Origin: Catenuloplanes atrovinosus
GTDB taxonomy: Bacteria > Actinomycetota > Actinomycetes > Mycobacteriales > Micromonosporaceae
Reading direction: 5' to 3'
DNA: 64,000 bases
Assembly (NCBI RefSeq): GCF_031458235.1
Contig: NZ_JAVDYB010000001.1
Coordinates: forward strand, 5,938,001-6,002,000
The notes beneath the pieces were generated by a model, which had not been told where the DNA came from, did no database searches, and saw only the letters and a list, made by a program, of their open reading frames with translations. Position numbers and translations under genes: made by a program. This document shows positions 16,676 through 25,011 of the stretch, piece by piece; position 1 is the stretch's first letter, and each line of letters opens with the position of its first letter.

Positions 16676-16814
16676 AGCCGCGTTGAGGTTGTCTGGATCC
16701 ACGTCAGAGGCGGGCGTGTCCGTTGGGAGCGTGAACGCGTCCGGCTGGCAGAGGCGGGCTGGGCGTGTGCTGCCGGAGGATTGGGCTATCTGATACCGCG
16801 TTCAGGAGGTCCTT

Positions 16815-17117
16815 GTGTTCATTGCGATCCTCGACTTCAGGACTGCCGCCACCGATCGGCCCGCTGCCCTCGTCCAATTCGACCAGGAGGCCGATCGGGT
16901 CCGCGCCATGCCGGGCAATGTCGCGTTCCGGGTCTACGCCGCGCGCGAGGACGACACCGCGATCGCCGTGGTCCACGAGTGGGACGACGAGGCTTCGTTC
17001 GCCGACTACCTGAGGTCCGACTGCTTCGCGCACCTCGGCGAGGTGATCCGGCCGATGATGATCGCAGCGCCGGTGAGCCGGCGCTATCGCGCCGACCTGG
17101 TGGAGACGGTGGCCTGA
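16815..17117 (+). CDS. Antibiotic biosynthesis monooxygenase (ABM)-like small protein
   Basis: 100 aa from GTG 16815 with a strong AGGAGG 4-9 bp upstream. Dimeric alpha-beta barrel (ABM) pattern: FIAILDF start, central VAFRVYAAREDDTAIAVVHE, then WDDEASFADYLRSDCFAHLG. Members oxidise quinols or detoxify small molecules, and many are of unknown role. It is paired with a downstream AraC-family regulator (31-bp gap) and both sit between IS110-type ends. Confidence 0.75.
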   Translation: MFIAILDFRTAATDRPAALVQFDQEADRVRAMPGNVAFRVYAAREDDTAIAVVHEWDDEASFADYLRSDCFAHLGEVIRPMMIAAPVSRRYRADLVETVA

Positions 17118-17148
17118 CCGCCGTGGCGATGCACGTGAAGGATCGGCT

Positions 17149-17901
17149 GTGACCCGCCGGGCGTACAGCTTCGTACGCACATTCGCGCCGGAACCCGCTC
17201 GCGATCTGTGCGTGGACCGCCACTACCTGCTCTGCGCCTCAGCCGGGACCCTCCGGCTGGAGGTGCGGGGCCAGGCGTGGTTGCTGCCGCCGGCGCGGGC
17301 CGCCCTGGTCGAGGCGGGCCGGCCGATCCAGGTGAGCATCCTGCGGCCGGTCACGACCGCGTCGATCCTGTTCGACACCCGATTCACTCCGGCCCCGCCG
17401 GCGCCCTTGACCGTATTCGATCTCAACCCGCTGGCCCGCGCCCTACTGAGCGAGTGCTGCACGTGGGAGGAACGCGACGAACCCCGCACGGCGTACACAG
17501 ACACGCTGTTCGCCGCGCTCGCCGCGGTGACCTGGCGGCTAGCTGAGCAGCCGAGCCCGGTCGTCGTGCCGGTGGGTAGATCACCGCAACTGCGCCGCGC
17601 CCTCGAGCTGACCGAGCAGCGCCTCAGCGGCGAGGTCCGCTTCGAGGACGTGGCCGACGAAGTCGGCCTCGCACCGCGCTCGCTGGCCCGACGCTTCGAG
17701 GACGAGACCGGAATGACGTGGCGAGCGGTCCTGCGCCGCATGCGGGTCGTGAGCGCGATCGAGGAACTCGCCGCGGGCGACACCCCGGTAACCAAGATCG
17801 CATTCAAGGTCGGATACACCTCCCTGTCGGCCTTCAACGCCGCGTTCAGGGAACTGACCGGCCGCACCCCAACGGAGTACCGGGCGAGCTTCCGCCCTTG
17901 A
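17149..17901 (+). CDS. AraC-family transcriptional regulator
   Basis: 250 aa from GTG 17149. N-terminal cupin-like half (LCASAGTLRLEVRGQAWLLP), C-terminal double helix-turn-helix (VADEVGLAPRSLARRFEDET; IAFKVGYTSLSAFNAAFREL) ending with the canonical GRTPTEYRA. Probably regulates the preceding ABM gene and itself; the effector is unknown. It ends 59 bp before the IS110-type left-end repeat. Confidence 0.92.
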   Translation: MTRRAYSFVRTFAPEPARDLCVDRHYLLCASAGTLRLEVRGQAWLLPPARAALVEAGRPIQVSILRPVTTASILFDTRFTPAPPAPLTVFDLNPLARALLSECCTWEERDEPRTAYTDTLFAALAAVTWRLAEQPSPVVVPVGRSPQLRRALELTEQRLSGEVRFEDVADEVGLAPRSLARRFEDETGMTWRAVLRRMRVVSAIEELAAGDTPVTKIAFKVGYTSLSAFNAAFRELTGRTPTEYRASFRP

Positions 17902-17940
17902 CCAGACCAGGATGAAAGCCTCCTTGTGCCAGGCCTCCGC

Positions 17941-17968
17941 GCATGGCGCATGGCGCATGGCGCATGCC
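17941..17968 (+). repeat. 7-bp tandem microrepeat
   Basis: Four units of GCATGGC (last GCATGCC) directly in front of the IS110-type left-end repeat at 17961. Confidence 0.7.
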
Positions 17969-18075
17969 ATGAGTGAATCACACCAAAACTGCGGTGGACA
18001 GCCGGTACGAGCGATCCGGCCGGTCACCTCGACCGAGCCTGGCCGGGCTGCGGTCGTACGTCAATGAACGAGTAG
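17961..18075 (+). repeat. IS110 left-end repeat, copy R1
   Basis: Similar along its length to 19441-19560: both begin CGCATGCCA, share ACCTCGACC and AGCCTGGCCGGGCT(A/G)CGGTCGTA, and end (G/C)AG just before CCG. Immediately followed by end repeat copy B. Confidence 0.8.
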
Positions 18076-18156
18076 CCGCTGTCCGAGCGCACGCCAGCCC
18101 TGGGCTAGGTGTCACGCGGTGTAGCCGTGGCCGGAGCGGCGCTGCCATCCGGATCT
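18076..18156 (+). repeat. IS110 end repeat, copy B
   Basis: Second copy of the 16597-16675 sequence, located 14 bp beyond the transposase stop codon, i.e. the 3' non-coding end of the IS. Confidence 0.85.
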
Positions 18157-18170
18157 GGCACCCCTCTTTG

Positions 18171-19334
18171 TCAAGCGGCGTGGGTGTTTGGTGTTTTAGG
18201 GTGGTGGTTGGCGGGTCCGGGTTGTGACTGTTCCGAAGTGTTGACCTCGGGGTTTGGGTCAGCCGCGCTGGATCGCAGAGTCGCCCCCGGTTGTCCTCCC
18301 GGGCTCGTCTGGGACCGGTGGATATCGCGGAGCATGTGTCGGTAGACCACGTCGGAGAGTCGGCGTTTGAGTGCCCGGATGGCTTCCATCGCGGTTTTGC
18401 CGTCGGCGAGGCGGCGGCGGTAGTAGGCGCGTCCGGGGGTGTCGTGGCGGAGTTGGACGATGGCCATGATGTGCAGGACGCGGTTGATGCGCCGGTTCCC
18501 GGCCCTTGACAGGCGGTGGCGTTGCTGGTCGCCGGAGGACGCGTCCAGCGGTGCGGTGCCGTTCCAGGACGCGAAGTGTCCCCGGCTGGTGAAGCGGCGG
18601 ATGTCACCGATGTCGCCGATGAGGCGGGCGGCGCCGGACGGGCCGATGCCGTTGAGGTCTTGCAGGCTGCTGCCGCTGGCCGTGACCAGCTCGGCAAGTT
18701 CCTTCTTCGCCGTCTTGATCTTCTTGTCCACTCCGACGAGTTCGGCGATCAGTTCCGAGGCCAGCCGCCGGCGGGTGCGACCGACGAGGTCACGGGGTCG
18801 GATGGTGGCGAGCAGGGCGCGGGCCTGGTCGGCGGACAGGAACGTCTTCGCCCCGCCGGGCAGCAGTTCCAGCAACAGTTTGTGGATGCGGTTGAGCAGG
18901 TCGGTGCGGGTCCGGCCGAGTTCGTCGCGGCGGTCGACGAGCAGCCGCAACGCCACCGTCTCGTCATCGACGGCAACCTGTCGCACACCCTTGGCACGTA
19001 ACGCCGCCACGGCCACGCTGTGCGCGTCGACCGGGTCGCTCTTGCGTCCTTGGCCGGTAGCGAACACCCGGACGCGTGCGGACAGTTTCGGTGGCACGTC
19101 GAGGACCGTTTCGCCGTCGGCGACCAGCCGCTGCGCGATGTGCCGGCCGATGCCGTAACAGCCCTCGACCGCCCAGATCCGCTGCGGATGGCGCCGGCCA
19201 AGGGCGAGCATCGCGCGGTAGCCGTCCCGGCCGGTGTCGAACCGGCCACCCGCGAGCACGGTCTCCCCGTCGTCGATGATCTCTATCGTTGCTGATCGCT
19301 TGTGCGGATCCATCCCGATGATGACATTGCCCAC
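18171..19334 (-). CDS. IS110-family transposase (DEDD recombinase)
   Basis: 387 aa from GTG 19334 with GAGGAGG upstream. DEDD_Tnp_IS110 N-terminal domain: VIIGMDPHKRSATIEI supplies the first Asp, WAVEG the Glu, and GRKSDPVDAHSVA the last Asp pair. The Transposase_20 C-terminal domain is present with LNGIGPSGAARLIGDIGD and HFASWNGTAPLDASSG containing its conserved Ser. The frame is intact, so the element may be active. These recombinases join circular intermediates to target DNA using a bipartite guide RNA. Confidence 0.95.
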   Translation of the reverse strand: MGNVIIGMDPHKRSATIEIIDDGETVLAGGRFDTGRDGYRAMLALGRRHPQRIWAVEGCYGIGRHIAQRLVADGETVLDVPPKLSARVRVFATGQGRKSDPVDAHSVAVAALRAKGVRQVAVDDETVALRLLVDRRDELGRTRTDLLNRIHKLLLELLPGGAKTFLSADQARALLATIRPRDLVGRTRRRLASELIAELVGVDKKIKTAKKELAELVTASGSSLQDLNGIGPSGAARLIGDIGDIRRFTSRGHFASWNGTAPLDASSGDQQRHRLSRAGNRRINRVLHIMAIVQLRHDTPGRAYYRRRLADGKTAMEAIRALKRRLSDVVYRHMLRDIHRSQTSPGGQPGATLRSSAADPNPEVNTSEQSQPGPANHHPKTPNTHAA

Positions 19335-19560
19335 GCTTGCCTCCTCGCCCTGTCCGAACAGGGGTTCAGCGGGAGGGCAGCGCTACTTTGAGCTGGGCAG
19401 TCCCCCCTGGAGCCACTCCACGCCGCGGTGACCGGCGGGGCGCATGCCAGATGAGAGCCACGCCCAAACACCGGACGGGCAGCCGAAATGAGAGCCACCC
19501 CACCGATCACCTCGACCAAGCCTGGCCGGGCTACGGTCGTAGATCCATTTCAACAAGCAG
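19335..19560 (-). ncRNA. Candidate bridge (seek) RNA region of IS110
   Basis: 226-bp non-coding segment upstream of the transposase, the place and size in which IS110-group elements encode their guide RNA. It contains potential hairpins such as CTGTCCGAACAG (19350-19361). I did not resolve the target- and donor-binding loops. Position-based inference. Confidence 0.35.
19441..19560 (+). repeat. IS110 left-end repeat, copy R2
   Basis: The IS's own long-end sequence, matching 17961-18075. Confidence 0.8.
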
Positions 19561-19984
19561 CCGAGAAGCGGTATCGAGTCAGCTCCTTCGTGGGCGCTGG
19601 TTCGCGACGAGGTCCGGCATCGAGGCATGCGTCGGTTCGTCGGCGGCCACGATGAGACCTCGCGTCGCCGTGGCCATGGCTGGGCCGCCGGCCTGCTCGG
19701 CCTCGCAGGTGCCGAACCCGCCGTTGCGCCAGGCGTTCTGCGGCCGGCTTTTGGCCGGCTTCGACCGCTGGCCGGCGATCCGCCGCGCCGGGCGTGTCGT
19801 GGCGATTCCGGGCATCCGGCGCACATCGGCCAAGACGCCGGGCCTGTGGCAACACCGGAAAGGGATCAACCAGACAGACTCATTGCCTGACGTCACTGCG
19901 TCTGGGATTCTCCCCGCAGGCGTTGTAGTGACGGCCGCCGATCGGCGGCGCGCTGCGGCGACGGACGGGAAGGGCGATGATCTC
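19561..19984. other. Region between IS110 and the propeller-protein gene
   Basis: 424 bp without a supported gene. An 87-codon plus-strand ORF (19627-19890) has no recognisable features. The promoter of the downstream sugar operon should lie toward the right side; the bases from about 19900 include the GGAAGGG ribosome-binding site of the gene at 19985. Confidence 0.4.
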
Positions 19985-22798
19985 GTGACCCGCAGACGTC
20001 GGCAGGTTCTCATCGGCGCCGTGATCGGCGTGCTGATCGCGACTACCGGCCTGGCCGGTGTGCATCTGGCGGGCGCCACGGTACCGGCGGCGGCGTCGGC
20101 GACGGCCGGCGACGGTGAGATGCCGAGCGCACTCGGCGCCCACCTGGCCCGCCTGCGCCAGGGCGCGCCGAACGGCGGGGTGCTGGACACGCCGGGCGCG
20201 TTGGGGCAGGGCGAGTTCGACGAGCGGGCGTACCCGGCGGATACGATCTCGGTCGCCCAGGTGGACCGGTCACGGACGGCGTTCAGCGAGGCGACCGCCA
20301 GGCCCGTGCCGGCCGGGCGGTCGCATCAGGGCCGATGGGCGAACGTCGGGCCGAGCGAGGCGCTCTACCCGTTCACCGAGTTCCGCAACTCGTACAACTA
20401 CGTGCCGAACGCGTACGTGGCCGGCGGCCGGACCACGTCGATCGCGATCAGCCACCACTGTGTGCCCGGGCTGTGCCGCGCCTACATCACCCCGGCCGGC
20501 GGCGGCGTCTGGGCGACCCTGGACATCCTGGCGGCGAAGCCCCGGTGGGCCTACCTGGGCGGGCCGCTGGGCATCAACGCGGCCGGGGCGGTCACCATCG
20601 ACCGCAACGATCCGACCGGGCTGACCGTCTACGTCGGCACCGGTGAGGCCAACATCTGCGCCTCCGGCTGCGTGGCCGGCGTGGGCCTCTACAAGTCGAC
20701 CAACGGCGGCCTGACCTGGCAGGGGCCGCTGGGCAAGAACGAACTCGGCGGCAAGGGCATCGGTGAGATCATCGTCAAGCCCGGCGACCGGCAGACGCTG
20801 TACGTGGCGACGACGACGGCGCTGCGCGGCATGTCCAGCGTGTGCTGCAGCGGCATCACCCGCCCGGTCCCGGATGCCGCGAAGTGGGGGCTGTACAAGT
20901 CCACCGACGGCGGCAGGAGCTGGGCATTCGTCCACAACGGCTCGGCCGACCCGGCACAGTGCACGGGCAGCACCGAGGAGTGGGCGAACAATTCCACCTG
21001 CTCGCCGCGGGGCGTGCGGCACATCGAGCTCGACCCGGGCGACAGCAACATCGTGTACGCCTCGTCGTACGCCCGTGGCATCTGGCGCTCGTCCGACGCC
21101 GGCGCCACCTGGACGCAGATCAAGCCATCGCTGGCGCCGACCGTGTTCCAGACCCGGGCCGCGTTCGACGTGACCCGGCTGCCCGACGGCCGGACCCGGA
21201 TGTACGTCTACGAGGGCAACGTCGGCGCGCCGTACTCACGGTTGTTCCGCAGTGACGACGTGGCCGCCGGCGTCCCCGCCTACACCGACCTGACCAGCGC
21301 GAACGTAGCCGATCCCGGCTATGCGACCTATAACCAGTGCGGCGCCCAGTGCTGGTACGACATGTTCGTGCACACCCCGGACGGCCACCCGGACATCGTC
21401 TACACCGGCGGGTCGTACGTCTACGGCGAGACGATCGCGAACAAGCGGGCGGTGGTGCTGTCCACCGACGCGGGCGTGAGCGGTACCGACATGACGTTCG
21501 ACGGCACCGACGAGTTGCATCCCAACGGCCTGCACCCGGACCAGCAGGACATCGTCACCAACCCGCGGAACCCGTTCCAGTTCTTCGAGACCAACGACGG
21601 TGGCGTGATGCGCTCCAGCGGCACGTTCGTCGACCGGTCGGCCTGGTGCGACGACCCGGAGCGGGCGTTGAATGCCGCGCAGACCGTGCGGTGCCGGCAG
21701 ATGCTGTCGCGGATCCCGTCGAAGCTGGACGGGGTCAACGACGGCCTGACCACGTTGCAGTTCATGAGCCTGTCGGTCAGCCCGCACGACGCGAACCTGT
21801 TGCAGGGCGGCACCCAGGACAACGGCACCTGGGAGAACAAGGGGGAACGGCGCCGCTGGCTGAACACGATCATCGGTGACGGCGGGCAGTCCGGCTTCGA
21901 CGTGGCCCGGCCCGAGTTCCGCTTCCACACCTACACCGGCGTGCAGACCGAGGTGAACTTCAGCAACGGCGACACCGGCGGCTGGATCTACGTCGGCGAG
22001 CCGATCGACGCGCAGGCCGGCACGCAGTTCTACGCGCCGGTGATCAGCGACCCGCGGGTGAGCGGCACGATGTTCGCCGGCACCGGGGTCAGCGTCTACC
22101 GCACCAAGACGTTCGGTCTCGGCGACCGCAGCCTCGAGGAGGCCAACCGGATCTGCAACACCTGGACCGGCACCTTCGAGGCGCAGTGCGGCGACTGGGA
22201 GCAGCTCGGCCCGACCGCGCTGACCGACGCGCTCTGGGGCGACAAGGCCGGCGGCGCGATGGCCGCGGTCGAACGCTCGCCGGCGGACACCTCGACCGCT
22301 TGGGCGGCGACCACGACCGGCCGGGTCTTCGTGTCCCGCAACGCCGACGCCGAGCCCGCGTCCGCGGTGCGGTGGACCCGCATCGACGACGACCGGCCGC
22401 TGCCCAACCGCTTCGTCAGCAGCATCCATCCGGACCCGAAGGACCCGGGCCGGGCGTGGGTGTCCTACAGCGGGTTCGCCTCGAACACACCGGCCACGCC
22501 GGGGCACGCGTTCGAGGTGACCGTCGCGGCCGACGGGGCCTCGACCTGGAACGACCGGTCGTACAACCTCGGCGACCAGCCGGTGACCGACTTGGTGCGC
22601 GACGACGTGACCGGGGACCTGTACGCGGCCACCGACTTCGGCGTGCTGCGCCTGCCCGCCGGCACGACCACCTGGGTCAAGGCCGCGGCCGGCATGCCGA
22701 ACGTCGAGGTCACCGGACTGACGGTGGTCCCGGGCAAACGAATCCTGTACGCCGCCTCGCACGGGTTGAGCGCCTGGAAGCTGGAGCTGAAGCGGTAG
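19985..22798 (+). CDS. Secreted Asp-box beta-propeller protein (sortilin/VPS10- or GH74-like)
   Basis: 937 aa from GTG 19985 (GGAAGGG upstream). Signal peptide: RRRRQVLIGAVIGVLIATTG. The mature part has several Asp-box (BNR) motifs: YKSTNGGLTW, YKSTDGGRSW, WRSSDAGATW and LSTDAG, plus many paired cysteines. This is the fold of sialidases, GH74 xyloglucanases and VPS10/sortilin domains; catalytic residues cannot be assigned. It is the first gene of an operon with a full sugar ABC importer: the next start (22798) overlaps its stop. A role in releasing or capturing an extracellular glycan is likely. Confidence 0.8.
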   Translation: MTRRRRQVLIGAVIGVLIATTGLAGVHLAGATVPAAASATAGDGEMPSALGAHLARLRQGAPNGGVLDTPGALGQGEFDERAYPADTISVAQVDRSRTAFSEATARPVPAGRSHQGRWANVGPSEALYPFTEFRNSYNYVPNAYVAGGRTTSIAISHHCVPGLCRAYITPAGGGVWATLDILAAKPRWAYLGGPLGINAAGAVTIDRNDPTGLTVYVGTGEANICASGCVAGVGLYKSTNGGLTWQGPLGKNELGGKGIGEIIVKPGDRQTLYVATTTALRGMSSVCCSGITRPVPDAAKWGLYKSTDGGRSWAFVHNGSADPAQCTGSTEEWANNSTCSPRGVRHIELDPGDSNIVYASSYARGIWRSSDAGATWTQIKPSLAPTVFQTRAAFDVTRLPDGRTRMYVYEGNVGAPYSRLFRSDDVAAGVPAYTDLTSANVADPGYATYNQCGAQCWYDMFVHTPDGHPDIVYTGGSYVYGETIANKRAVVLSTDAGVSGTDMTFDGTDELHPNGLHPDQQDIVTNPRNPFQFFETNDGGVMRSSGTFVDRSAWCDDPERALNAAQTVRCRQMLSRIPSKLDGVNDGLTTLQFMSLSVSPHDANLLQGGTQDNGTWENKGERRRWLNTIIGDGGQSGFDVARPEFRFHTYTGVQTEVNFSNGDTGGWIYVGEPIDAQAGTQFYAPVISDPRVSGTMFAGTGVSVYRTKTFGLGDRSLEEANRICNTWTGTFEAQCGDWEQLGPTALTDALWGDKAGGAMAAVERSPADTSTAWAATTTGRVFVSRNADAEPASAVRWTRIDDDRPLPNRFVSSIHPDPKDPGRAWVSYSGFASNTPATPGHAFEVTVAADGASTWNDRSYNLGDQPVTDLVRDDVTGDLYAATDFGVLRLPAGTTTWVKAAAGMPNVEVTGLTVVPGKRILYAASHGLSAWKLELKR

Positions 22799-23673
22799 TG
22801 CCCGGAAGAACCGTGGTGCGGGGCCGACCGAGCGGCCCCGCACCGTTTCCGTCCCGGGCCGCACGGCTGTGGCGTACCCTCGGCGCGGTCTTCGTGGTGT
22901 TGGTCTTCGTGCCGCCGCTGCTACTCCTGGTGTCCGGCTCGCTGACCGCACCCGGTCAGCCGCCACCGCCGACCCCGCGGCTGGTGCCCAATCCACTGTC
23001 GACGGACGGCTACGCGCGCGCCTTCGAGCTGGGTGGGCTGGGGCGCGCCACGCTCAACTCGCTGGCGGTGGCGGCCGTGGCGGTGCCGGTGAGCGTGCTC
23101 GTCGCCGCGTGGGCGGGCTTCGCGCTGGCCCGGATCTCCCGGCGGGTGACCGCGCTCGTCGTCGCGGCCTCCCTACTGGCCCTGATGGCGCCGGCCACCG
23201 CGCTGCTGCTGCCGCGCTTCGTCGTCTTCCGCACGCTCGGGCTGACCGACACGCTCGTCCCGTTGATCGCGCCGGCTCTGCTCGGCGCGTCGCCGCTCTA
23301 TGTGCTCATCTACTACCTCGCCTTCCGCGGGCTGCCGGCCGACCTGTACGACACCTGCCGGCTGGCCGACCTGACCCCGGTCCAGACCTGGTGGCGGTTC
23401 GCCCTTCCGGGGGTACGGCCGGTGACGGCCGGGCTGACCGCGCTGAGTTTCATCCTGACCTGGTCCAACTTCCTCGACCCGCTGGTCTACGTCTACGACC
23501 GCGACCTGTTCACGCTCCCGCTGGCGCTGCGGTCGCTGTCGGTTCTCGACCCGACCAACTTCCCGGTGTTCCTGGCCGGGGCGGTGGTGGCGACGGTGCC
23601 GCCGGTGACCGTGTTCATGCTGGCCCAGCGCTGGTTCCCGCACTCCGACGATTCGACGGGACGGTTGTGGTGA
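22798..23673 (+). CDS. Carbohydrate ABC transporter permease (MalG-type, CUT1)
   Basis: 291 aa from GTG 22798, which overlaps the previous stop by one base (TAGTG). Six membrane helices and the MalG-type EAA loop (YDTCRLADLTPVQTWWRFALP, shortened here as DTCRLADLTPVQTWWRFALP). Glu of EAA is replaced by Asp/Thr-Cys, a modest deviation. Forms the inner-membrane channel with the permease at 26034. Substrate class: oligosaccharide or polyol. Confidence 0.92.
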   Translation: MPGRTVVRGRPSGPAPFPSRAARLWRTLGAVFVVLVFVPPLLLLVSGSLTAPGQPPPPTPRLVPNPLSTDGYARAFELGGLGRATLNSLAVAAVAVPVSVLVAAWAGFALARISRRVTALVVAASLLALMAPATALLLPRFVVFRTLGLTDTLVPLIAPALLGASPLYVLIYYLAFRGLPADLYDTCRLADLTPVQTWWRFALPGVRPVTAGLTALSFILTWSNFLDPLVYVYDRDLFTLPLALRSLSVLDPTNFPVFLAGAVVATVPPVTVFMLAQRWFPHSDDSTGRLW

Positions 23674-25004
23674 TGAAACTGCGACGACTGACCGCGCTGC
23701 TGCTGATCGCGCTGCTGATCGCCGCCGGCGGGTGCGCGGGTGGCGGCGACGGCGGCGACACGGCGGGGCGGGTGCGCCTGCTCGTCTTCGGTGCCCCGGA
23801 GGAGCTCGACGCGTACCGGACGCTGGTCGGCGCGTACACCGGCGCCCACCCGGACCGGCAGGTGCAGCTGGTCGAGGCCAGCGATCGCAAGGATCTGGTC
23901 GCCCGGCTGGCCACGTCGATCGCCGGCGGCGAACCGCCGGAGCTGTTCCTGATGAACTACCGCTTCTACGGCCAGTTCGCGGTCAAGGACGTGCTGGAGC
24001 CGCTGGACGAGCGCATCGCCGCGTCCGGCACGATCGACCCGGCCGACTACTACCCGGTGGCGATGGACGCGTTCACCTGGCGCGGACGCCAGCTCTGCCT
24101 GCCGCAGAACGTCTCCAGCCTCGCCGTCTACTACAACCGCACGCTGTTCGAGAAGCACGGCGTGCCGCTGCCGCAGCCCGGCTGGACCTGGAACGACCTG
24201 CTGACCACCGCGACCGCGTTGACCCGTGACGCCCAGGGCGGCGTGATCCGCGGCACCGAGAGCGAGGGCGCGGCGCAACGGCCCGCCGTGCACGGTCTCG
24301 GCATCGAGCCGTCGATCATCCGGCTGGCCCCGTTCGTCTGGTCCAACGGCGGCGACATCGTCGACGATCCGGCCCGGCCCACTCGGCTCACCCTCGATCA
24401 CCCGGCCGCCCGCGAGGCGCTGAAGAACCTCGTCGACCTGCGGCTGGCGTACGGGGTGGTGCCGACCGACGAGGAGGTGGAGGCCGAGGACGACGAGTCG
24501 CGGTTCGCCAACGGCCGGCTGGCGATGCTGCTGTCGTCGCGGCGCTCCACCACCACGTTCCGGTCGATCACCGGCTTCGAATGGGACGTGGCGCCGCTGC
24601 CGGTCTACCGCCGGCCGATCGGAATCCTGCACTCCGATGCCTACTGCATGACCCGCGGCGGGGAGAACAAGGAGGCCGCGTGGAAGTTCCTGGAGTACGC
24701 GGTCAGCGCCGAGGGGCAGCGGATCATCGCGGCGACCGGGCGCACCGTGCCGTCGCACATCGAGGTGTCGAACAGCCCGGCGTTCCTCGGCCCGGCACAG
24801 CCGCCGCGCAGCGCCCGGGTGTTCCTCGACGCGATCCCCGCCGTACGCGCCCTGCCCACCATCTCCACCTGGCCGGAGATCGAGGACGTCACCAGCGGCA
24901 TCCTGGAGAACGCGCTCTACCGCGGCGACCGGCTGGACGACGTGATCCGGCAGCTCGACGAGCAGACCCGCCCGCTGTTCGCCCGCGGGGAACATCCGCG
25001 ATGA
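23673..25004 (+). CDS. Extracellular solute-binding lipoprotein, family 1 (CUT1)
   Basis: 443 aa from ATG 23673, overlapping the permease stop (TGATG). Lipoprotein signal MKLRRLTALLLIALLIAAGG followed by the lipid-anchored Cys. SBP_bac_1 features: LPQNVSSLAVYYNRTLFEKH, GWTWNDLL, and the late EAAWKFLEYAVSAEGQRII. It captures a carbohydrate on the outer membrane face and passes it to the permeases. Confidence 0.93.
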   Translation: MKLRRLTALLLIALLIAAGGCAGGGDGGDTAGRVRLLVFGAPEELDAYRTLVGAYTGAHPDRQVQLVEASDRKDLVARLATSIAGGEPPELFLMNYRFYGQFAVKDVLEPLDERIAASGTIDPADYYPVAMDAFTWRGRQLCLPQNVSSLAVYYNRTLFEKHGVPLPQPGWTWNDLLTTATALTRDAQGGVIRGTESEGAAQRPAVHGLGIEPSIIRLAPFVWSNGGDIVDDPARPTRLTLDHPAAREALKNLVDLRLAYGVVPTDEEVEAEDDESRFANGRLAMLLSSRRSTTTFRSITGFEWDVAPLPVYRRPIGILHSDAYCMTRGGENKEAAWKFLEYAVSAEGQRIIAATGRTVPSHIEVSNSPAFLGPAQPPRSARVFLDAIPAVRALPTISTWPEIEDVTSGILENALYRGDRLDDVIRQLDEQTRPLFARGEHPR

Positions 25005-25011
25005 TCACTGC

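Larger units (their letters stand above)
16597..18075. mobile_element. IS110-end-bounded passenger unit without transposase (ABM + AraC)
   Basis: This 1479-bp unit begins with a ~79-bp sequence (16597-16675) repeated at the right-hand-end position of the adjoining IS110 (18076-18156). It ends with a ~115-bp sequence (17961-18075) repeated at the other end of that IS (19441-19560), in the same orientation. The unit and the IS (1485 bp) abut exactly at 18075/18076. The transposase position is occupied by the ABM and AraC genes. This is the architecture of a mobile insertion cassette. Boundaries are inferred from where the similarity stops. Confidence 0.55.
18076..19560 (-). mobile_element. IS110-family insertion sequence
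   Basis: 1485-bp element with one intact transposase gene. The short 3' non-coding end is 18076-18170 and the long 5' non-coding end is 19335-19560, as in IS110-group elements, where the long end encodes the guide (bridge) RNA. No terminal inverted repeats are evident, as expected. Ends are inferred from the duplicated end sequences in the adjoining unit. Confidence 0.7.

Noticed and set aside
19383-19826. 147-codon minus-strand ORF upstream of the IS110 transposase
   Set aside because: It crosses the element boundary and the repeated end sequence; the similar translation at 17978-18697 arises from the duplicated non-coding end.
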